Shown: positions 18,835 to 27,548 of the stretch, piece by piece
Position numbering within the stretch: the stretch's first letter is position 1
Layout: every line of letters starts with the position of its first letter
NCBI GenBank assembly: GCA_024280775.1
Contig: JAJRPM010000009.1
Span: forward strand, 1-64,000
Direction of reading: 5' to 3'
Source of the DNA: Candidatus Zixiibacteriota bacterium
Lineage (GTDB): Bacteria; Zixibacteria; MSB-5A5; GN15; JACZUZ01
Length of the DNA: 64,000 nt
The notes under the pieces: generated by a model
Database searches by the model: none
Told to the model about the DNA's origin: nothing
The model's input: the letters and a program-made list of their open reading frames with translations, nothing else
Made by a program: the position numbers and the translations under genes

Positions 18835-20073
18835 ATGAATCAAACTACTAAACAAGTGTCAAACCGAGAAGCCGGGAAGTCCAGGGCATCATTGAATGCA
18901 ATCATGCGTCATGGCGGGGCTACATTTCAGAATATTCTATGGAGTCCGATTGATAGACAACCGGCAGAACGCTCGGTGAACAACCACGGTTGTTCGTTGC
19001 CCATCACATTAGATCTCTTGAATCATAATACACTTGGCGCAGTTTCCAAGAGATTACTCTGTCACTCCCTACCCAACTATGTTCAGCCTATTGTTATCTA
19101 TGGAGCTACGCCATTGGTCTCTCCGGCTTTGGAAATAGAAACTCTAGTCGAAATTATTCAGGTAGGCAATTCAGTGGGAGTGGAGCCGCAGTTGCATACT
19201 ATTCGTATTACACCGAAACATCAGAACTCTGCAACGTCTGCAACCGAGAGCGGCTTTGACACGCTTCTGTTTTGTAGTGGACTCGCAGTTGGAAACAAAC
19301 CAGTAATCATCGGCGCGGCTTTCGCAGGTGAATCTGACAGGGATGATTTGGCGCGTGGCGCCTTACGTGGATTGTTGCGTCAGCTGTGCGCTGATCAAGT
19401 TGCCCTATCTGATATTATCCAGCGCTGCCTGCAGTTACCTCAGCTTGCAAGAGTCCTAATCGACGCTGACACAGGTTCAATGATTTGGCGCAATCAAGTG
19501 GCCTCAAGTCAATGGGATGCCTGCGCCGGACCCATAAAATATCTCGCACAAATCCGTAGTACCGCATCTGGAGCAGAAGTGAAAAGCGGAATCGGCCAGC
19601 GCCTGACTTTGATTACGCTACTGCGCCCCAAAACTACCAATGCCGATAGCGATCCCGCGCTTCCGTTTGCGAAGAACTACGAGCTTAGTGACGGTGTCCG
19701 CACGCGTCTAACCAAAGTAATTGAGGACACACTTTCCCAAGAGATAAACAGCGCCACTAATGACGAATCATCAAGAAGCTCAGCGCTGGGAGTAATCAAG
19801 TCTATGGAATCATTTGGAGATAACAATAGGAATGATATAGCGCACACAAATGAAGACGCAGATGCGCCTGCCGAAGAAGTTGAGCAATTCGAAAGCGCGC
19901 GACGCGCCTTGGAAGTAGCTCTACGATATCTGCCTGAGGGCGGACATTTGAAGCTGTCGCCTATCAATAGTAAAGGTGAGGCGCGTGTAGAGTCATTTGA
20001 TAGCGCAGGCGAAGAGACAGTGGATATCACAGTAAAGGACAGAGAGTTTCCCGATAGTGATGAGATTCTCTAG
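18835..20073 (+). CDS. Degenerate histidine-kinase-like signalling protein
   Basis: A 412-residue soluble protein without signal peptide or membrane helix; not a recognised family. Around residues 200-220 ARVLIDADTGSMIWRNQ looks like the first strands of a PAS domain. The C-terminal 90 residues look like a worn HATPase domain: RRALEVALRYLPEGGHLKLSP matches the helix and turn that follow the N-box of NtrB-type kinases (LPEGG), and FDSAGEE stands where DxGxG is expected. The phospho-acceptor His motif and the N-box Asn are missing, and an acidic linker (about 325-345) precedes the domain, so kinase activity is doubtful. It lies upstream of an NtrC-like regulator that is also degenerate. ATG 18835 is preferred over TTG 18826. 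Interpretation is inference. Confidence 0.6.
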   Translation: MNQTTKQVSNREAGKSRASLNAIMRHGGATFQNILWSPIDRQPAERSVNNHGCSLPITLDLLNHNTLGAVSKRLLCHSLPNYVQPIVIYGATPLVSPALEIETLVEIIQVGNSVGVEPQLHTIRITPKHQNSATSATESGFDTLLFCSGLAVGNKPVIIGAAFAGESDRDDLARGALRGLLRQLCADQVALSDIIQRCLQLPQLARVLIDADTGSMIWRNQVASSQWDACAGPIKYLAQIRSTASGAEVKSGIGQRLTLITLLRPKTTNADSDPALPFAKNYELSDGVRTRLTKVIEDTLSQEINSATNDESSRSSALGVIKSMESFGDNNRNDIAHTNEDADAPAEEVEQFESARRALEVALRYLPEGGHLKLSPINSKGEARVESFDSAGEETVDITVKDREFPDSDEIL

Positions 20074-20144
20074 TATGTCATCCCCGTGTTATGTGCGCCG
20101 TGAAGAATTAGAGTTAACCGAAGAAATGATATAAGAAACAATAG

Positions 20145-20162
20145 AATTCCAAGTTTGGAATT
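20145..20162. promoter_or_regulatory. Perfect palindrome AATTCCAA-GT-TTGGAATT, candidate operator
   Basis: An 8-bp inverted repeat with a 2-base centre, 63 bases before the ATG of the NtrC-like regulator. Such dyads are typical binding sites for Fis-type helix-turn-helix dimers, so autoregulation is plausible. A direct repeat TTTTGCAT occurs just after at 20184-20191 and 20197-20204. No -24/-12 sigma54 promoter is visible. Confidence 0.45.
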
Positions 20163-20225
20163 ATCAGTTGAAACAATAAACAATTTTGCATATGGATTTT
20201 GCATCAAACAGGAAGGGATAGCGTC

Positions 20226-21620
20226 ATGGTAGAATGTAGAGTGCTATTTGTAGATGATGATGAGTTAATCAGACGTGTGATGGAGCGTGGCTTATCAAAA
20301 CTTGTCACGCACGCCGCCTGCGTCGATAGTCCGAAAGAGGCGCTACTGACGCTTGACGAATCACATTTTGATATAGTGGTAACAGATTTGAGAATGAGCG
20401 ATCATAGCTCCGATTCAGACTTGACCGGCATCAGTCTCATCAAGACAATCAAAGAGCGTCACCCCGATACAGAAATAATCTTACAGACCGGATACGGCTC
20501 AATTGACAATGCGCAAAGAGCAACTCGCGCCGGAGCGTATGACTATATTGAAAAGCCATACAAGGTTGAGCGCTTGATAATGCTAATTGAGCGCGCATTA
20601 CAGCATCGTCGCTTGAGAAAAGAAGTAATGATCTTAAAGCAACAGGTAGCCTTTGACTATAGCTATGATGAGTTGCTTGGTGATTCGTTGGCTTCGTTGC
20701 GTTTCAAAGATGCGATTGCCAAAGCCGCAGAGAAAGACTCTTTCATTTTGATAAGCGGAGCAAAAGGAACCGGAAAGAACACCGCCGCGAAAATCATTCA
20801 TCATCATTCACTGCGCCGTAAATCTCCGCTGATTACTTTTGATTGCGCTGGAACACCTAAGAGGCTAATAGACAGCGAACTCTTCGGCGCCGGAAGTATT
20901 CAGTCAGGTTCGGCCACACCGCGCATAAGCGGTTTGCTTGCCAGAGCCTCAGGAGGGACTTTCATCCTGAAGGATGTAGAGGCCCTGCCAAAAGAAACAC
21001 AGCGCAAACTCGCTAGTGTGCTTCAGGCGGCCTTGAACTCCGACGGAAGCAACTCCGCTGAGGTGCATGATGACGTGCGCATAATTGCGACAACCAGCTC
21101 AGACTTACCTGCCGAAGCTATCGCCGGGGCTTTTTCCACTGAGCTATTAGGTTTGCTGGAGGTAACTACAATCGAAGCCCCGACTTTGGAGCAGAGAATC
21201 GATGACATTCACCCTCTTGCGAATCGCTTCATTCGCTCTGGCGAAGGAGACGTCAGTGAGAAGCGGCTAAGTAGCGCTGCGCTTGAGAAGTTAATAACCT
21301 ACACTTGGCCGAATAACATTGCAGAATTGAAAGCAGTAATACGTAGAGCCACAGCCCTGGCTCAATCAGTGGAAATCAGCGCTGACGATATTTTCTTTGT
21401 CAACCAAGGCGAGCAGGCCGAGACAGTTTCAGTAATCCCGACTCTAACAACCGGCGGGTCATTGGAGATGACATATCGCACCAGGATTCTCAAGTCGCTG
21501 GAAGATAACAAATGGAATTACTCGCAAACCGCTGTCGAGCTTGGCATCGGACGCACAACACTCTGGCGCAAGGTGAAAAAATATCACCTCACCAAAGAAT
21601 TAGTTGGAGAAAACAAGTAG
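20226..21620 (+). CDS. NtrC-like response regulator with degenerate AAA+ domain
   Basis: 464 residues: receiver (about 1-125) with the VDDD acidic cluster, phospho-Asp in VVTDLRMS, Thr in LQTGYG and Lys in EKPYK; AAA+ domain (about 140-370); Fis-type helix-turn-helix at the end (WNYSQTAVELGIGRTTLWRKVKKY). The ATPase is altered: Walker A is GAKGTGKNT, the GAFTGA sigma54-contact loop after ELFG is replaced by an unrelated segment, the Walker B Asp-Glu is Lys-Asp (FILKDVEAL), and the FREDLYYRL arginine-finger region reads FSTELLGLL. It probably binds DNA without sigma54 activation, as a repressor or sigma70 regulator like HupR or TyrR. AGGAAGG before ATG 20226 decides the start. Confidence 0.85.
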   Translation: MVECRVLFVDDDELIRRVMERGLSKLVTHAACVDSPKEALLTLDESHFDIVVTDLRMSDHSSDSDLTGISLIKTIKERHPDTEIILQTGYGSIDNAQRATRAGAYDYIEKPYKVERLIMLIERALQHRRLRKEVMILKQQVAFDYSYDELLGDSLASLRFKDAIAKAAEKDSFILISGAKGTGKNTAAKIIHHHSLRRKSPLITFDCAGTPKRLIDSELFGAGSIQSGSATPRISGLLARASGGTFILKDVEALPKETQRKLASVLQAALNSDGSNSAEVHDDVRIIATTSSDLPAEAIAGAFSTELLGLLEVTTIEAPTLEQRIDDIHPLANRFIRSGEGDVSEKRLSSAALEKLITYTWPNNIAELKAVIRRATALAQSVEISADDIFFVNQGEQAETVSVIPTLTTGGSLEMTYRTRILKSLEDNKWNYSQTAVELGIGRTTLWRKVKKYHLTKELVGENK

Positions 21621-21702
21621 CCTCAGGAGTATAAGTCACAGATAGGTGACAGCTACCTGATGTCAACCTGACACAGTGTCGCCTATTTAGCAAATGGAAT
21701 AA

Positions 21703-21740
21703 TATCGGGCTTCAGCTCCACTGAAGCCCGATAGAGTTTC
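21703..21740 (+). terminator. Strong hairpin after the NtrC-like gene
   Basis: TATCGGGCTTCAG (21703-21715) pairs perfectly over 13 bp with CTGAAGCCCGATA (21721-21733) around a CTCCA loop, followed by a short TTT. It probably stops or attenuates transcription before the GAF-like gene. A second imperfect stem (AGGTGACA with TGTCGCCT) lies just before it. Confidence 0.6.
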
Positions 21741-21786
21741 TCGATTGAAACTTTAACAATCCCTAATAGGAAGATCCAGTAGCTAA

Positions 21787-22446
21787 ATGAGACAGGCTCC
21801 AATTCCGACCCCTTCCAACTCTAGCTTAGATAGAGTTACCTCGTGTGACGTCGCATCTGTGGAGAGAGTATCTGCAATGGTTACAGCTAGGACTCAAACT
21901 CAAGGTAAGAATTATTTTTTTGACAGCCCGCTTTCGGAAATTGATCCAATCATATTAACCGGTAGTATTCCTGATGTTTTCGAAGAGTACGTACGCTCTC
22001 TTCCGACTGAGTTGCAACTAAGTCGAGGGGGCTTTGTAATTGCTCATAGCGGAAGCAAGACAGACGAGCGGTCGCTATCTTTGATAGCCATCAGTGACGT
22101 AGATACAGCATGCGCAGGTCTCGGGATTGCCATCCCGACTGACAATTCGGCGCTTCATGAAGTAAGTGATTCAAATTGTCTCAAGACAGTTACACCAGCG
22201 AAAGAACTGAAAGGGAATTTTGTTGAACGTCACGCGCTTATTGTCTCACCCGACGGATGCATGGGGATGTATCCATTGCAAATCGACGGATTCACCATAG
22301 GTGTGGTGACACTAAATTTCAGTAAAGCATCAGCCTGCTATGACGCATCAAAGGAAATCTCGCTAGCCAACGCCAAACTTGCTCAACGTATTTCCGAAGT
22401 GGCGCCACAAATCGTCTCAAAGGCTATCTCAGCTCTTGAGTTCTAG
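21787..22446 (+). CDS. Hypothetical protein with GAF-like C-terminal region
   Basis: 219 residues, soluble, no signal peptide. The second half (about 135-215) has the pattern of a GAF sensor domain: a His/Leu-Ile strand, a turn, CMGMYPLQIDGFTIGVVTLNFS as the central strands, and a final helix ISLANAKLAQRISEVAPQIVSKAI. The first half is not recognised. Position directly after the degenerate NtrC-like regulator, with the degenerate kinase upstream, suggests a third component of the same signalling set, though a strong hairpin separates it from the regulator. It ends 22 bases before the convergent mltG. Confidence 0.6.
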   Translation: MRQAPIPTPSNSSLDRVTSCDVASVERVSAMVTARTQTQGKNYFFDSPLSEIDPIILTGSIPDVFEEYVRSLPTELQLSRGGFVIAHSGSKTDERSLSLIAISDVDTACAGLGIAIPTDNSALHEVSDSNCLKTVTPAKELKGNFVERHALIVSPDGCMGMYPLQIDGFTIGVVTLNFSKASACYDASKEISLANAKLAQRISEVAPQIVSKAISALEF

Positions 22447-22468
22447 CGTCTAGCGCTTTAGCAAACTG

Positions 22469-23611
22469 TTATCTCTTTAGCTTCTTGCGTTCTGATTTGA
22501 TTCTACGATTTGCTTTGTTGTGTTCCTTCAGTGTCTCTGAAAACACATGCCCACCGCTTCCATCCGCCACAAAATAGAAATAGGAACTCTCCAAGGGTCG
22601 AATAGCCGCGCGAATTGCCGATAGTCCCGGTGAGTTGATTGGTCCAGGCGGAAGGCCTTTGTACATATATGTATTGTACGGGGTGTCTTTATCTAAGTCT
22701 TTGAAATAAAGCTTTCGAGTAAAAACGCGCAACCCGTAACGCACAGTCGGGTCCGCCTGCATCAGCATTCCTTTTCGCAGGCGATTGTGATACACACCAG
22801 AGATTAGACCATGTTCCTCAACCTTACGCGCTTCAGCTTCAATGACCGACGCCAATGTGACTATTTCACTGTGGTTCAGTCCGTCCTCACTTAGCTCTGC
22901 GCCTTTTAGTTCAGATTCAATGGCCTGCTTGGCGTCCGCTACCATTTTGTCCAAAACCTCAAGCAAAGAAACGCCTACCGGGAAACGATAAGTTTCAGGA
23001 AACAGGTATCCTTCCAGATTCGGCAGACTATATCGGTCTTCACAGAATGATGTGTCAAATGCTTGCGCCACTATAGCCGCCGAGTCCAGGTCCAGTTTAT
23101 TCGCCAGTATTCCAGCAGTCTGCTCAACACGCAGACCCTCAGGAATCGTCACCGAAAGCATCGCAACCGCTCCCGAGCCCAAAGTATTCAAAACACTACG
23201 CACCGACACATTACCCGAGAAATCATAACGCCCAACCCAGAGGCGCTTATCAATTCCCCGAATACGCGCGCAGGCTTTGAAAAAGGCCGGATTCTCAATG
23301 ACTCCTAGCTGAGTGAGTGAATCAGTCAGACTTGCAAAACTCATATCCTTGGTGATAGTCACAGAAACCGATTGATTTGCTATTTCGACCTCAGAGGTAT
23401 AGAAATGCCAAAACACCGAAGCGCCAATCAGCGCGACAATCGTCAGCGATACAACTAGATTCTTGATAGAACGAAACGGATGAGTCATAGCGCCTGCGAT
23501 AGTGATAATAATTGTGGCTGTAACGACTCCGACTCCGACAATCGCCAAAGCCAGCCCCAGGCCAATGAAAGTGATTGGATAGATTGAATATTCATACCAG
23601 CGATAACGCAT
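22469..23611 (-). CDS. mltG: Endolytic murein transglycosylase MltG
   Basis: A 380-residue YceG-like protein that cuts nascent glycan strands and sets their length. It has hydrophobic segments within the first about 70 residues, then a LysM-like region (VTIPEGLRVEQTAGILANKL) and the catalytic domain: LEGYLFPETYRFP, the catalytic Glu in ASVIEAEARK, ADPTVRYGL, and the YNTYMYKGLPPGPINSPGL loop. It starts 3 bases after ruvX, a common pairing. The two N-terminal hydrophobic stretches are more than the single anchor usual for MltG. Confidence 0.94.
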   Translation of the reverse strand: MRYRWYEYSIYPITFIGLGLALAIVGVGVVTATIIITIAGAMTHPFRSIKNLVVSLTIVALIGASVFWHFYTSEVEIANQSVSVTITKDMSFASLTDSLTQLGVIENPAFFKACARIRGIDKRLWVGRYDFSGNVSVRSVLNTLGSGAVAMLSVTIPEGLRVEQTAGILANKLDLDSAAIVAQAFDTSFCEDRYSLPNLEGYLFPETYRFPVGVSLLEVLDKMVADAKQAIESELKGAELSEDGLNHSEIVTLASVIEAEARKVEEHGLISGVYHNRLRKGMLMQADPTVRYGLRVFTRKLYFKDLDKDTPYNTYMYKGLPPGPINSPGLSAIRAAIRPLESSYFYFVADGSGGHVFSETLKEHNKANRRIKSERKKLKR

Positions 23612-23614
23612 TCC

Positions 23615-24079
23615 TTACCTTGATTCAGAGTCAGATTCAAATCTCTGCGGATTATCCAGCCAGCGCTGTAAAATCATAGCCGCGGCAATCTGGTCAAGAG
23701 CTCCGCTTTTTTTCCGCTTGCGCGTGACCTTTTTGCCGTGCGCATGAATAACCGCCTGCGCCGCCTTAGTGGTGCCCCGCTCTTGCTGACGATAAATCGG
23801 CAATTCGGTGAGCTTTTGCAATTCGATAATGAACTTATCAACTGCAACACAGCGCTCCCCGGCTCCCCCATCGGGAGCCACCGGATAGCCGACAATCAAC
23901 CCAACCGGCTGGACTTCGGCAAATTCCTGATGAACTAGCTCGGCAGTTGATTTCGGCGTTGAGGCGTTGATGGTCTTATAGGCCCCGGCAATGCTCCCCC
24001 CGGCGTCTGAGATAGCCAAACCAGTGCGTTTGTCACCGAAGTCAATTCCTAGATATGTGGTGTCTTGGTTTTCGGTCAT
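23615..24079 (-). CDS. ruvX: Putative Holliday junction resolvase / pre-16S rRNA nuclease RuvX (YqgF)
   Basis: 154 residues, RNase H fold. YLGIDFGDKRTGLAISD starts the protein with the catalytic Asp; GYPV with a glycine-rich insert, the ERGTTKAAQAV segment and the LDQIAAAMILQRWLD helix with the last Asp complete the site. Involved in processing the 5' end of 16S rRNA in E. coli. The central VAPDGGAGERC loop is where most members have LP. Operon with mltG. Confidence 0.92.
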   Translation of the reverse strand: MTENQDTTYLGIDFGDKRTGLAISDAGGSIAGAYKTINASTPKSTAELVHQEFAEVQPVGLIVGYPVAPDGGAGERCVAVDKFIIELQKLTELPIYRQQERGTTKAAQAVIHAHGKKVTRKRKKSGALDQIAAAMILQRWLDNPQRFESDSESR

Positions 24080-24334
24080 GATATTCGCTAAAGACTGGAT
24101 AATAGCAGAGCGAAAAGCAAACTGCCCAAAGGTCCCGATCCCTGCGAGACGAAACTAAGTCATCAAAGGCCATAGAGTCAAACTGAATTTGGCGCCTGAG
24201 GGTATTTGAAACGTTTTCAGTCAGGGCCGGGATGTCAATTTCCGTTTCTGCTGTAGCTTGTGAGTTTCATGGTATTGGATTATGTTTGTTCAACCGAGAG
24301 AGCAATATAGCTCACGGTCAAATGACAGCTATTG

Positions 24335-25096
24335 ATGAATACCAGGCAAGATAAGAACAGAGCTATCAAAGGTGTAGTCCTCGCCGGCGGAGCCGGTACA
24401 CGGCTCAAACCGCTTACTGACCACACCAACAAGCACTTGCTTCCGGTCTTTGACCGGGCGATGATTTGTTATCCATTGCGAACATTGGAGAAACTAGGAG
24501 TGCAGGAAGCTCTGATTGTCACCGAAGAGCGCTGGATAGAGGATTTCAAGCAGATTCTCTCGGAGCTTGGATCGGATCTGGCGCTCAATGCAACCCTCGC
24601 AATCCAAACCGGACCGGGTGGGATCGTCGATGCGCTAATTCAATCTGAGAAATTCGCCGCCGGAGCGCCATTGGCAGTCGCTCTCGGGGATAATATTTTC
24701 GAACACCCTCCAGCAGAAGCGGCAAAAGCATTTGCCGCAAATCCAGTTGGAGCCAATGTATTTCTGACAGTGGTGAATAACCCCAAGGAGTTCGGTGTGG
24801 CGATAATCGAAGACGGACAAATATCTTCGATTATAGAGAAACCGGAGAACCCGCCATCGAACCTGGCTGTCACCGGGCTGTATCTCTTTGACACAACCGT
24901 TTTCGATCGTATCAAAGAGTTGAAACCCTCAATACGCGGTGAACTGGAAATCACAGACTTGAACAACCTCTACCTAGCGGACAAAAAGCTAACCGCGCAT
25001 CAAATCGACGGTTGGTGGTGTGACTGTGGAACATTCGATTCGTTAGTGCGCGCATCTGCTTTACTAGCCGGACATCGATTCGAGGAAGTGGTTTGA
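24335..25096 (+). CDS. rmlA: Glucose-1-phosphate thymidylyltransferase (RmlA-like)
   Basis: 253 residues of nucleotidyltransferase fold beginning with VVLAGGAGTRLKPLT and KHLLPVFDRAMICYPL; ALGDNIFE holds the metal Asp, and VTGLYLFDTTVFDRI, RGELEITDLNNLYL follow. It would join glucose 1-phosphate and dTTP to dTDP-glucose, first step to dTDP-rhamnose. It is about 40 residues shorter than classical RmlA, lacking part of the C-terminal region. Three more rhamnose genes follow within 25 bases of one another, so it heads an operon. ATG 24335 is preferred to the preceding TTG; no clear Shine-Dalgarno site is visible. Confidence 0.92.
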   Translation: MNTRQDKNRAIKGVVLAGGAGTRLKPLTDHTNKHLLPVFDRAMICYPLRTLEKLGVQEALIVTEERWIEDFKQILSELGSDLALNATLAIQTGPGGIVDALIQSEKFAAGAPLAVALGDNIFEHPPAEAAKAFAANPVGANVFLTVVNNPKEFGVAIIEDGQISSIIEKPENPPSNLAVTGLYLFDTTVFDRIKELKPSIRGELEITDLNNLYLADKKLTAHQIDGWWCDCGTFDSLVRASALLAGHRFEEVV

Positions 25097-25118
25097 TAAT
25101 TAAGGGAAGCGAATACAG

Positions 25119-25574
25119 ATGATTGATGGAGTCAAAATAAAGTCACTGAAAGTGATTCCCGATGAGCGTGGCAAGTTAATGGAAATTCTACGCGCCGATG
25201 ATGAGCTCTTTGAGCGCTTCGGGCAAGTGTATATCACCACCGCCTATCCCGGTGTCGTCAAAGCCTGGCATTGTCATAGCAAACAAGTCGATCACTTCAC
25301 TGTTGTCAGTGGCATGGTCAAAATGGTCCTTGCGGACTTACGTGATGACTCCCCCACCAAAGGAGAGATTCAAGAATTTTTCATCGGGCGTGACAATCCT
25401 ATTCTGGTGAAAATCCCGCCGGGTGTCTATCATGGAATCAAAGGCATAGGAACAACCGAGGCCATCGCGTTGAATGTTCCAACTGAAATGTATAATTACG
25501 AGACCCCCGATGAAATTCGTCTACCCTGGAACTCTCCCAAGATCGACTACGATTGGGATATAGACCTAAAGTAG
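25119..25574 (+). CDS. dTDP-4-dehydrorhamnose 3,5-epimerase family protein
   Basis: 151 residues, RmlC-like cupin. PDERGKLMEILRADD and KAWHCHSKQVDHFTVVSG carry residues of the epimerase site, and PPGVYHGIKGIG gives the second His-containing strand. It is shorter than classical RmlC (about 180) and belongs to the divergent family often found in archaea and deep bacterial lineages; the context argues for 3,5-epimerisation of dTDP-4-keto-6-deoxyglucose. It is placed between rmlA and rmlB, 22 and 7 bases away. Confidence 0.88.
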   Translation: MIDGVKIKSLKVIPDERGKLMEILRADDELFERFGQVYITTAYPGVVKAWHCHSKQVDHFTVVSGMVKMVLADLRDDSPTKGEIQEFFIGRDNPILVKIPPGVYHGIKGIGTTEAIALNVPTEMYNYETPDEIRLPWNSPKIDYDWDIDLK

Positions 25575-25581
25575 CGCCACT

Positions 25582-26616
25582 ATGACCAAGCAAGAGACAG
25601 CATACAAACCTGATTCAGGAATCCTGATAACCGGTTCAGCGGGTTTTATCGGCTCAACATTCACTGAGATGATAATGAAATGTTATCCGGAGCTGGATGT
25701 GTACGCTGTTGATGCTCTGACCTACGCTGGTTTTCGAGAGAATCTTCCGGCGCTTGAGGAGGCTGAGGAATCACGTTCAGGGGAGTACAAGTTTTTCGAG
25801 TGTGACATTGCAGATCCAAATTGTCTGCGGGAGATTTTCGAAAAACACAAGATTGATACAGTAATAAACTTCGCCGCAGAAACTCATGTAGATAGATCGC
25901 TTGCCCGGCCCGATGTTTTTTTCCACAGCAATGTCATAGGTACCGCCTGCCTGCTAAATCTTGCGCGTGAATATCACGTGTCACGTTATCTTCAAGTATC
26001 AACTGACGAAGTGTATGGTTCAACTCCCGAAGGAATGGAATTTGACGAAACAGCGCCCCTGTTGCCCAGTTCACCCTATGCCGCCAGCAAAGCCGGAGCG
26101 GATTTGGCTGTTCTTTCCTATGTGCGCTCGCATGACTTTCCGGCGCTGATTGTTCGTGGCGCCAACAACTATGGCCCGCGGCAGTATCCCGAAAAACTAA
26201 TTCCGTTCTTCATAGCTCGTGCGCTCGATGGCAAAACCTTGCCGCTCTATGGCGACGGTCAAAACGAGCGCGACTGGATTCATGTCACAGACTTTTGCCG
26301 GGGGATAATCACCGTGCTTGAAAGAGGCTCCGAGGGCGCTATCTACAACATTGGCGCTGACAATCATATTTGCAATCTAGATCTGGCGCAGAGAATACTT
26401 GATGAACTCAAGACACCTGCTACGAAAATAGAATTTGTAGCCGACAGACCGGGGCATGACACGCGCTATAGAATCAATACCACCAGAATTCGTAGTTTAG
26501 GTTTTGCGCCACAAGTTGATTTCAACTCCGGTTTCGCAGATACAGTGCGCTGGTATGTAGAGTCACAAGAGCGCTTGCGATTGATACCGGCTTGGGATAG
26601 AGATACATTCTGCTGA
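25582..26616 (+). CDS. rmlB: dTDP-glucose 4,6-dehydratase RmlB
   Basis: 344 residues of extended SDR fold: NAD-binding GSAGFIGS near the N-terminus, FAAETHVDRS, the STDEVYGS motif with catalytic Thr/Asp/Glu, SPYAASKAGAD with the Tyr-x3-Lys pair, and the NNYGPRQYPEKLIP and RDWIHVTD motifs. It makes dTDP-4-keto-6-deoxyglucose from dTDP-glucose. Full length for the family. Third of four clustered rhamnose genes. Confidence 0.95.
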   Translation: MTKQETAYKPDSGILITGSAGFIGSTFTEMIMKCYPELDVYAVDALTYAGFRENLPALEEAEESRSGEYKFFECDIADPNCLREIFEKHKIDTVINFAAETHVDRSLARPDVFFHSNVIGTACLLNLAREYHVSRYLQVSTDEVYGSTPEGMEFDETAPLLPSSPYAASKAGADLAVLSYVRSHDFPALIVRGANNYGPRQYPEKLIPFFIARALDGKTLPLYGDGQNERDWIHVTDFCRGIITVLERGSEGAIYNIGADNHICNLDLAQRILDELKTPATKIEFVADRPGHDTRYRINTTRIRSLGFAPQVDFNSGFADTVRWYVESQERLRLIPAWDRDTFC

Positions 26617-26630
26617 GCCACTCTCCTGGA

Positions 26631-27548
26631 ATGCTAGAGAACAAACGCATACTAATCACCGGCGCCGGCGGCCTGCTGGGGCAACGTTTCACACCCCTTT
26701 GCAAAAGCTATTGCAAACAACAATCTCCAACAACAAAAGTATTCACTGTATATCATCACGCTCCAAGCGACTCAACGGCGCTTGATGAATACTCTGCAGT
26801 CGGCGAGCTTACTGATGAACGTTTCATTCGTGACCTGATTGAAAAGTCACAGCCTGATGTAATCGTCAATCTGGCGGCGCTGACAGTTGTAGAACAATGC
26901 GAAACTGACGCAATACTAGCCCAGCGCGTAAATGTCGAAGTAGTAAAGAAATTGCTGTCACTAGCCCCTGCCGCACGGTTCGTACAGGTTTCCACCGACT
27001 ATGTATTCGATGGAACTAAAGGGTTCTATCAACCCAATGACACACCCGCTCCGATTTCTCTCTACGGTCAAACCAAACGTGACGCCGAGATTGCTGTGCT
27101 ACAAGATGCAAAAAACCTCGTAGTGAGAACCTCCGGTACATACGACTGGCTGGAAAAGAACAATCTATTCACATTCTTCTACAATCGACTGAAAGCAGGA
27201 AAAGAAACCCTGGCGCTAGCGGGGTGTCACTACTCCCCCATCTGGGCCGCGGATTCAGCCGCAGGTTTGCTAGGACTTCTTGAAACTGACACCACCGGAG
27301 TCATCCATTACGCCGGCCCCCAACGCCAAACCCGCCACGACTTCGCCCTAAGCATCGCCAAAGCATTCAACTTCGACGAATCCCTACTACGCCCCACCAT
27401 GCAAGAAAAATTCAACTGGAAAGCCAAAAGACCCGCAGATTCATCACTTGCTAGCGAAGGTGGCTATAGCTTGGCTCAAATTGAGCCAGCTTCATTGATT
27501 GAAGTTTGTAACAAGTACCAAAAAGAAATTCAAAACTCAAGACCCTAA
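26631..27548 (+). CDS. rmlD: dTDP-4-dehydrorhamnose reductase (RmlD-like)
   Basis: 305 residues, SDR fold. ILITGAGGLLGQRF binds the cofactor, NLAALTVVEQCETD and VQVSTDYVFDGTKGFY follow, and the catalytic Tyr-x3-Lys is in SLYGQTKRDAE. The C-terminal KRPADSSLASEGG region is usual for RmlD. The final reduction of the 4-keto sugar gives dTDP-L-rhamnose for surface polysaccharide. Its stop overlaps that of the convergent gene at 27545 by four bases. A short perfect dyad GGCTCAA-A-TTGAGCC lies within the coding region near 27472. Confidence 0.92.
   Translation: MLENKRILITGAGGLLGQRFTPLCKSYCKQQSPTTKVFTVYHHAPSDSTALDEYSAVGELTDERFIRDLIEKSQPDVIVNLAALTVVEQCETDAILAQRVNVEVVKKLLSLAPAARFVQVSTDYVFDGTKGFYQPNDTPAPISLYGQTKRDAEIAVLQDAKNLVVRTSGTYDWLEKNNLFTFFYNRLKAGKETLALAGCHYSPIWAADSAAGLLGLLETDTTGVIHYAGPQRQTRHDFALSIAKAFNFDESLLRPTMQEKFNWKAKRPADSSLASEGGYSLAQIEPASLIEVCNKYQKEIQNSRP

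Noticed and set aside
20074-20225. Sigma54 (-24/-12) promoter before the NtrC-like gene
   Set aside because: No TGGCAC-N5-TTGC match; and the regulator lacks GAFTGA.
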